From the NCBI GenBank assembly GCA_947624075.1, contig CANQIM010000032.1:1-9889 (forward strand): a stretch of 9,889 nt of DNA, read 5' to 3'. Origin of the DNA: an uncultured Bacilli bacterium (lineage in GTDB: Bacteria; Bacillota_I; Bacilli_A; RF39; UBA660). Each line of letters opens with the position of its first letter. Position 1 is the stretch's first letter. This document shows positions 5,922-9,889 of the stretch, piece by piece. Under the pieces are notes generated by a model. It saw only the letters and a program-made list of their open reading frames with translations. It did no database searches and was not told the origin of the DNA. The translations under genes were made by a program, and so were the position numbers.

Positions 5922-7405
5922 AAAGATTTAAAATACTAATAATCCTAATTTTATTAATATCACTTTTTACTTCTGTTGGTTTTAATACCATATCACTAGA
6001 GCCAAAAAATGTCTATCATGTATATTTAAAGGGAAAATCACTAGGATTAATAACATCTAAAGAACGTCTAGAAGATTTTATTAATAAAAAGCAACAAGAA
6101 ATAAAAGATAAATATAAGGTATCAAAAGTCTACTTACCAGAAGATTTAGATATTGTCAAAGAAATAACGTATTCTAATGATATTAAAGAAGTAGAAGAAA
6201 TTTATAATGAAATAAAAGATATATCACCCTTTACTATTAAAGGCTACATGATAAAAATTAAAGGTATTGATACTAAAGATAATACTGGTCGCACTGTAAA
6301 AGGTCAAACGAAAATAATTTACTGCCTTGATAAAACAATGTTTGAAAATGCCGTTCAAAAAACAGTAAAGTCTTTCATTCCAGAAAGTGATTATAATGCT
6401 TATGCTGAAGGAACTCAAAAAGAAATAGAAGATACAGGAAGTATAATAAAAAATATCTACATTGAAAATAAAATAACAATCAAAAAACAAAACATTCCTG
6501 TTGATAAGACAATTTATCAAACAGAAGAAGAACTAACAAAGTATCTACTATTTGGAACTACTGAAAAACAAGCAACTTATATTGTAAAAAAAGGTGATAC
6601 AATTCCAACTGTTGCCTTCAACAATAAGTTATCAACAGAAGAATTTTTAATTGCTAATACTAATTTTACTGATGAAAATAGTTTACTATCACCTGGACAA
6701 GAAGTAACTTTGGGTATAATCAAACCTCAATTTAATGTTATAGAAGATGACTACGTAGTTTTACGCCAAGAAAAGAATTTTACTACTGAAACTCAATATG
6801 ATAATGATAAATATACAGATTACTCACAAGTAATACAAAATGGTATGAAAGGTGAAGAAAAAGTTACCCAAAGAGTAATAAAAAAGAATGGAGAAACCAT
6901 AGCTTTAACAAATATTTCTACTGAAACTTTAAAAGAACCTGTAACTGAAATAATTGTTAAGGGTACAAAACCAACGACTTTTTCTGGTGGTTATGGTGTT
7001 CCTGTACCTACGAAAGGTCAATGGGGATGGCCTGCAACTTGTGCTAATATAACTAGTCCATTTGGTTGGCGTTGGGGAACTCTTCATGATGGTACTGATA
7101 TTGCTGGATGTGGTTATGGTTCAAACATTTTTGCTGCGCAAGCAGGTACTGTTGTTCAATCAAGTGTAAAACAAGACAATGGTCAATTCATTACGATAGA
7201 TCATCATAATGGTTATTATACGATGTATGCTCATTTATGTAATGGTTGTCGTTATGTAAAAGTAGGCGATCACGTTGAAAAAGGTCAAGTAATTGGTGGT
7301 ATGGGAATGACAGGTGCTGCTTCTGGTATTCATGTTCACTTTGCTATTTGGTATGGTTATCCTTATCGTGGAGGAATAGCTCAAAACGCTATGAATTTCT
7401 ATTAA
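5918..7405 (+). CDS. Exported M23 peptidase with LysM and G5 domains
   Basis: M23 enzymes are zinc endopeptidases that cut peptidoglycan cross-links or bridges. The 495 residues begin with MKRF and a hydrophobic segment (5-22), a signal peptide or membrane anchor. A long region without a recognised motif (about 30-210) follows. Next are a LysM peptidoglycan-binding repeat (about 220-268, YIVKKGDTIPTVAF), a G5 domain (about 272-350) and the M23 catalytic domain (about 370-495). Zinc ligands are His390 and Asp394 (HDGTD) and His474; His472 and His439 (YAHL) complete the site, so it looks active. Four cysteines (375, 398, 441, 444) lie in the catalytic domain. GGAGG (5903-5907) inside the end of dnaB is its ribosome-binding site. 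It overlaps dnaB by four bases and is one base from walJ. LytM/DipM-like names would be guesses; the physiological substrate is unknown. Confidence 0.92.
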   Translation: MKRFKILIILILLISLFTSVGFNTISLEPKNVYHVYLKGKSLGLITSKERLEDFINKKQQEIKDKYKVSKVYLPEDLDIVKEITYSNDIKEVEEIYNEIKDISPFTIKGYMIKIKGIDTKDNTGRTVKGQTKIIYCLDKTMFENAVQKTVKSFIPESDYNAYAEGTQKEIEDTGSIIKNIYIENKITIKKQNIPVDKTIYQTEEELTKYLLFGTTEKQATYIVKKGDTIPTVAFNNKLSTEEFLIANTNFTDENSLLSPGQEVTLGIIKPQFNVIEDDYVVLRQEKNFTTETQYDNDKYTDYSQVIQNGMKGEEKVTQRVIKKNGETIALTNISTETLKEPVTEIIVKGTKPTTFSGGYGVPVPTKGQWGWPATCANITSPFGWRWGTLHDGTDIAGCGYGSNIFAAQAGTVVQSSVKQDNGQFITIDHHNGYYTMYAHLCNGCRYVKVGDHVEKGQVIGGMGMTGAASGIHVHFAIWYGYPYRGGIAQNAMNFY

Positions 7406-7406
7406 A

Positions 7407-8162
7407 ATGAAAATCAAGTTAATTGCCAGTGGCTCAAAAGGAAATTGTTCAATCATTTTATGCGAAAATACAAATTTAATTATTGATATGGGAATTTCCT
7501 ACTTAACTCTAAAAAGATGTTTAGAAGAAAATTCCCTTTCTTTTTCGTCATTTGCTGGTATACTAATAACCCATAACCATGCCGACCATATTAAAGGTTT
7601 AACTTCTCTAATTAAACATACCAATCTACCTGTGTATATACCTCAAGAAATGTATGCAGGACTTCAAAGTGTCTTACCTATAGAAAGATGCCATTTTATA
7701 AACGACTTGTTTGCAATAAATGATGTAGAAATAGAACTAATTCATACTTCTCATGATGCTCCATATTCTGTAGGCTACATTATTACTTCTCATGATAAAA
7801 GTATAGTCTATGTAACAGATACAGGCTATATTAATAGAAAGTACTTGCAAAAAATGCTAAAAAAGGATGCCTATATTATTGAAAGTAATCATGATGAAGT
7901 TATGCTTATGGATGGTCCTTATCCTCGCTTTTTAAAAGAAAGGGTTATTAGTGACCATGGACACCTATCTAATAAAACAACAGCAAAATATTTAAAAAAT
8001 ATAGTGGGAGAAAATACCAAGTATATTGTTTTAGCGCATTTGAGTGAAAAAAATAACACAGAAGAATTAGCCCGTCAAGCTATTATTGATGAAGATATAA
8101 GTAAAGATATAACAGTGTTAGTAGCAAATCAACAAGATGGTAGTCCCATGATTGAGGTGTAG
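7407..8162 (+). CDS. walJ: WalJ/YycJ-family metallo-beta-lactamase-fold hydrolase
   Basis: WalJ is a cytoplasmic MBL-fold protein encoded in the wal (yyc) operon of Bacilli. It has been linked to cell-wall and division control and to DNA-related nuclease activity, but its substrate is not settled. The 251 residues start MKIKLIASGSKGNCS. They carry the metal motif THNHADH (55-61; His56, His58, Asp60, His61), His116 in HTSHDA, Asp138 in VTDTGY and His211 in LAHLSE. The ESNHD and GHLSN motifs are typical of YycJ. The ATG lies one base after the M23 stop. No Shine-Dalgarno lies in the right place (the nearest GGAGG is more than 30 bases upstream), so it is probably translated by reinitiation from the M23 gene. 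walR, walK, walH and walI, its usual neighbours, are absent. Confidence 0.93.
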   Translation: MKIKLIASGSKGNCSIILCENTNLIIDMGISYLTLKRCLEENSLSFSSFAGILITHNHADHIKGLTSLIKHTNLPVYIPQEMYAGLQSVLPIERCHFINDLFAINDVEIELIHTSHDAPYSVGYIITSHDKSIVYVTDTGYINRKYLQKMLKKDAYIIESNHDEVMLMDGPYPRFLKERVISDHGHLSNKTTAKYLKNIVGENTKYIVLAHLSEKNNTEELARQAIIDEDISKDITVLVANQQDGSPMIEV

Positions 8163-8229
8163 CCTAAAAAAATAACAAATTTCATGACTATGTGCACCTT
8201 GAGCGAAGTGAAAGGAATGTGTAGTTTAT
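8163..8229. other. Short intergenic spacer between walJ and rlmH
   Basis: These 67 bases are the longest gap inside the rplI-ung unit. The first third is A-rich. From about 8190 to 8215 comes a patch with more G and C than its surroundings (GTGCACCTTGAGCGAAGTG) that can form a small imperfect hairpin. No promoter or T-tract is evident. In Bacillus an HtrA-type protease gene sits between walJ and rlmH, but nothing coding remains here. Confidence 0.4.
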
Positions 8230-8682
8230 ATGAAAATAATTGCCGTAGGAACCATAAAGGAAACATATTTGAAAGAAGCCCTTACAGAATATAAGAAAAG
8301 ATTAAGCAAATATACCAATTTAGAAATAATAGAAGTAAAAGATGAAGGTCTAGTAGATAAGGACAAAGCCCTTTTCTTAGAAGCTGAAAAAATAAAAAAG
8401 CATTTATCAGCAAAAGATTATTTAATAACGCTAGAAATAGAAGGAGAGGAATTAACATCCCCAAGTTTTGCTAAAAAACTCCAATCGATTTTAATTGAAA
8501 ATAGTAATATTACATTTATTATTGGTGGAAGTTATGGTCTTGCAAATGAAATAAAAAATATGGCTAAACTTCACTTGTCATTTTCAAAAATGACTTTTCC
8601 TCATCAATTATTTAGAGTTCTTCTTTTAGAGCAAATATATCGTGCTTATAAAATTAATAATAATGAAAGTTATCATAAATAG
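8230..8682 (+). CDS. rlmH: 23S rRNA pseudouridine-1915 N3-methyltransferase RlmH
   Basis: RlmH is a homodimeric SPOUT methyltransferase that methylates pseudouridine 1915 in helix 69 of 23S rRNA on assembled 70S ribosomes, using S-adenosylmethionine. The 150 residues (usual length is about 155-160) begin MKIIAVGTIKETYLKEALTE. The SAM-binding knot region is IIGGSYGLANEI (97-108), followed by the signature LSFSKMTFPHQLFR and the conserved C-terminal tail ESYHK, which reaches the active site. The Shine-Dalgarno AAAGGAA (8211-8217) is about 12 bases from the ATG, longer than ideal; an ATG at 8217 is out of frame. A walJ...rlmH order is typical of Bacillota. ung follows nine bases later. Confidence 0.97.
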   Translation: MKIIAVGTIKETYLKEALTEYKKRLSKYTNLEIIEVKDEGLVDKDKALFLEAEKIKKHLSAKDYLITLEIEGEELTSPSFAKKLQSILIENSNITFIIGGSYGLANEIKNMAKLHLSFSKMTFPHQLFRVLLLEQIYRAYKINNNESYHK

Positions 8683-8691
8683 GAGGTTCAT

Positions 8692-9354
8692 ATGATTGGA
8701 AATACGTGGGACAGTTTATTAAAAGAGGAATATAAAAAAGCCTACTTTACAGACTTAATAGCTTTTATCAACAATGAATATAAGACAAAAACAATTTACC
8801 CCAAAAAAAATGAAGTATTTAATGCTTTTCGTTATACTGATTATAAAGATGTCAAAGTTGTAATTTTAGGACAAGATCCATATCATGGCCCTAATCAAGC
8901 AGAAGGCTTATCTTTTTCCGTAAGTAACGAGGTTTTAAAGCCACCTTCACTACAAAATATTTTTAAAGAGCTTGAAACTGATTTAGGAATTCCGTTTCCT
9001 AAAAAAAATTCCTTAAAGCCTTGGGCTAAGGAAGGAGTTTTACTCTTAAACGCCGTTTTAACAGTCGAAGCTCATACACCAACATCTCACAAAAATCATG
9101 GTTGGGAAACTTTTACAGATGAAATTATAAAAATCTTAAACAAAAAGACTACTCCAGTTGTTTTTATCTTATGGGGTAGTTATGCTCGAGCTAAGAAAAG
9201 TTTAATCACAAATCCGATACATTATGTTCTAGAATCTGCACATCCGTCACCATTTTCAGCATATAACGGTTTCTTTGGAAGCAAACCATTTTCTAAAACA
9301 AATCAATTTTTAAAAGACCATGGTTTAAAAGAGATAAACTGGTCAATCGAATAA
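8692..9354 (+). CDS. ung: Uracil-DNA glycosylase, family 1
   Basis: Ung removes uracil from DNA by cleaving the N-glycosidic bond, the first step of base-excision repair. The 220 residues fit family 1. Visible are the water-activating motif GQDPYHG (60-66, with catalytic Asp62 and Tyr64 that excludes thymine), the stacking Phe75 in LSFSV, the base-reading Asn120 in LLLNAVLTV and the minor-groove loop HPSPFSA (184-190, catalytic His184). All key residues are intact. AGGAGGT (8681-8687), overlapping the rlmH stop, lies four bases before the ATG. It is the last gene of the unit and is followed by a hairpin terminator. Bacillus also has ung near this part of the chromosome, though not directly behind rlmH. 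Confidence 0.98.
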   Translation: MIGNTWDSLLKEEYKKAYFTDLIAFINNEYKTKTIYPKKNEVFNAFRYTDYKDVKVVILGQDPYHGPNQAEGLSFSVSNEVLKPPSLQNIFKELETDLGIPFPKKNSLKPWAKEGVLLLNAVLTVEAHTPTSHKNHGWETFTDEIIKILNKKTTPVVFILWGSYARAKKSLITNPIHYVLESAHPSPFSAYNGFFGSKPFSKTNQFLKDHGLKEINWSIE

Positions 9355-9379
9355 AGATAGACTTATTAACCAAAATAAA

Positions 9380-9412
9380 ATCAAGCTAAACAACGAGTTA
9401 GCTTGGTTTTTC
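9380..9412. terminator. Intrinsic terminator between ung and pta, probably bidirectional
   Basis: The 10-bp stem ATCAAGCTAA (9380-9389) / TTAGCTTGGT (9398-9407), with one G-U pair and an 8-base loop, runs into T-rich sequence (to 9412), ending the ung transcript. On the opposite strand the same stem is followed by a T-rich stretch (complement of 9367-9379), so it could also stop pta. The rest of the 149-base gap holds nothing else I can identify. Confidence 0.8.
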
Positions 9413-9503
9413 TATTGATAATTTATTTTGTCAAAAATAACTACTAGAAAATAAGTTTGTTCTAAAACAACCTCTTAAAGTTCATCTTTTGTCCCAATAC
9501 TTT

Positions 9504-9889
9504 TTAATTTTGTGCTTGAACAGCTGTAATAGCTACTACACCAATTATATCATCAACACTGCATCCACGAGACAAGTCATTAACTGGAGCCGAAATGCCT
9601 TGACAAATAGGGCCATAAGCTTCAGCCTTAGCAAGTCTTTGCACTAATTTGTAGCCAATATTACCTGCATCTAAATCTGGAAATATTAACACATTTGCCT
9701 TACCAGCAACACTACTCTTAGGTGCTTTTCTCTTTGCAACTTCTGGGACAATCGCTGCATCTAATTGAAATTCACCATCTATATTATAACTAGGGTATTT
9801 CTCTTCAGCCAGCTTAACAGCAGTACTAACTTTTTGCACATCAAGATGATTACTACTACCCAATGTTGAATGCGAAAGCATTGCAATAA
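9504..9889 (-). CDS. pta: Phosphate acetyltransferase, C-terminal part (5' partial)
   Basis: Pta interconverts acetyl-CoA and phosphate with acetyl phosphate and CoA. With acetate kinase it forms the ATP-yielding acetate pathway of fermenters. Only the last 128 or so residues are in the window; the frame is open to the right edge, so the start lies beyond it (the full protein is usually about 325 residues). Family motifs are AMLSHSTLGS, IDGEFQLDAAIVPEVAKRKAP, SVAGKANVLIFPDLDAGNIGYKLVQRL and PVNDLSRGCSVDDI. The DGEFQLDAA and NDLSRG blocks are diagnostic for Pta and distinguish it from phosphate butyryltransferase. It is transcribed convergently with ung and stops 91 bases from the shared hairpin. 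The first visible methionine (9881) is internal. Confidence 0.96.
   Translation of the reverse strand, partial: IAMLSHSTLGSSNHLDVQKVSTAVKLAEEKYPSYNIDGEFQLDAAIVPEVAKRKAPKSSVAGKANVLIFPDLDAGNIGYKLVQRLAKAEAYGPICQGISAPVNDLSRGCSVDDIIGVVAITAVQAQN

Noticed and set aside
6224..6520. Open antisense frame within the M23 peptidase gene
   Set aside because: Its product is a low-complexity F/I/Y-rich shadow of A-rich sense codons, with no ribosome-binding site and no recognisable motif.
7235..7456. Open antisense frame across the M23/walJ junction
   Set aside because: It is entirely antisense to two well-supported genes, with no domain signature and no start context.
8282..8464. Open antisense frame within rlmH
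   Set aside because: It encodes a leucine-rich mirror of the A/G-rich rlmH codons, with no independent support.
1..9889. CRISPR array, insertion sequence, prophage, toxin-antitoxin or other defence system
   Set aside because: There are no spaced direct repeats, transposase or integrase motifs, or small overlapping gene pairs. All genes but one are recognisable core functions in a conserved order.

Overview
The window is an AT-rich stretch (about 30% GC by eye) of a Bacillota-type chromosome. It carries the conserved near-origin housekeeping block ychF / rpsF-ssb-rpsR / GdpP-like phosphodiesterase / rplI-dnaB / walJ-rlmH, followed by ung and a convergent pta. Strong Shine-Dalgarno sequences, sigma-A type promoters and A/T-rich codon use fit a low-GC Gram-positive. 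The dnaB frame closes with TGA inside an ATGA overlap with the next gene, and every tryptophan I checked is TGG. This argues for the standard bacterial code and against a UGA-recoding mollicute. Small size, tight packing and no visible walRK suggest a reduced, possibly gut-associated Bacilli or Erysipelotrichia-like lineage; that placement is inference only. I see no mobile element, CRISPR array, tRNA or rRNA.

Layout. Positions 1-1641 hold ychF (5' end cut off by the window edge) and a hypothetical membrane protein with a long polar N-terminus. From about 1724 a strong promoter drives rpsF-ssb-rpsR, which ends in a hairpin terminator at 2845-2874. An 18-bp perfect palindrome fills the spacer of this promoter, and the 5' leader can form two hairpins. 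A separate promoter (2910-2938) serves a stand-alone DHH-DHHA1 phosphodiesterase. It sits where gdpP normally lies but lacks the usual membrane, PAS and GGDEF domains, and its GGGH motif is altered. A third promoter (4038-4066) begins a long, tightly spaced unit: rplI, dnaB, an exported LysM-G5-M23 peptidase, walJ, rlmH and ung. It ends at a hairpin (9380-9412) that probably also stops pta coming from the other strand.

How the genes fit together. The block joins translation (S6, S18, L9, YchF, RlmH), replication and repair (SSB, DnaB, Ung) and envelope maintenance (M23 hydrolase, WalJ). In Bacillus and relatives walJ sits behind walR-walK-walH-walI. Here that slot, between dnaB and walJ, holds one cell-wall hydrolase that is translationally coupled to walJ. 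The most notable points are the operator-like palindrome, the minimal GdpP-like enzyme with its altered motif, and the remodelled wal locus. I did not find a clearly new multi-gene system; most of the window is ordinary core genome.
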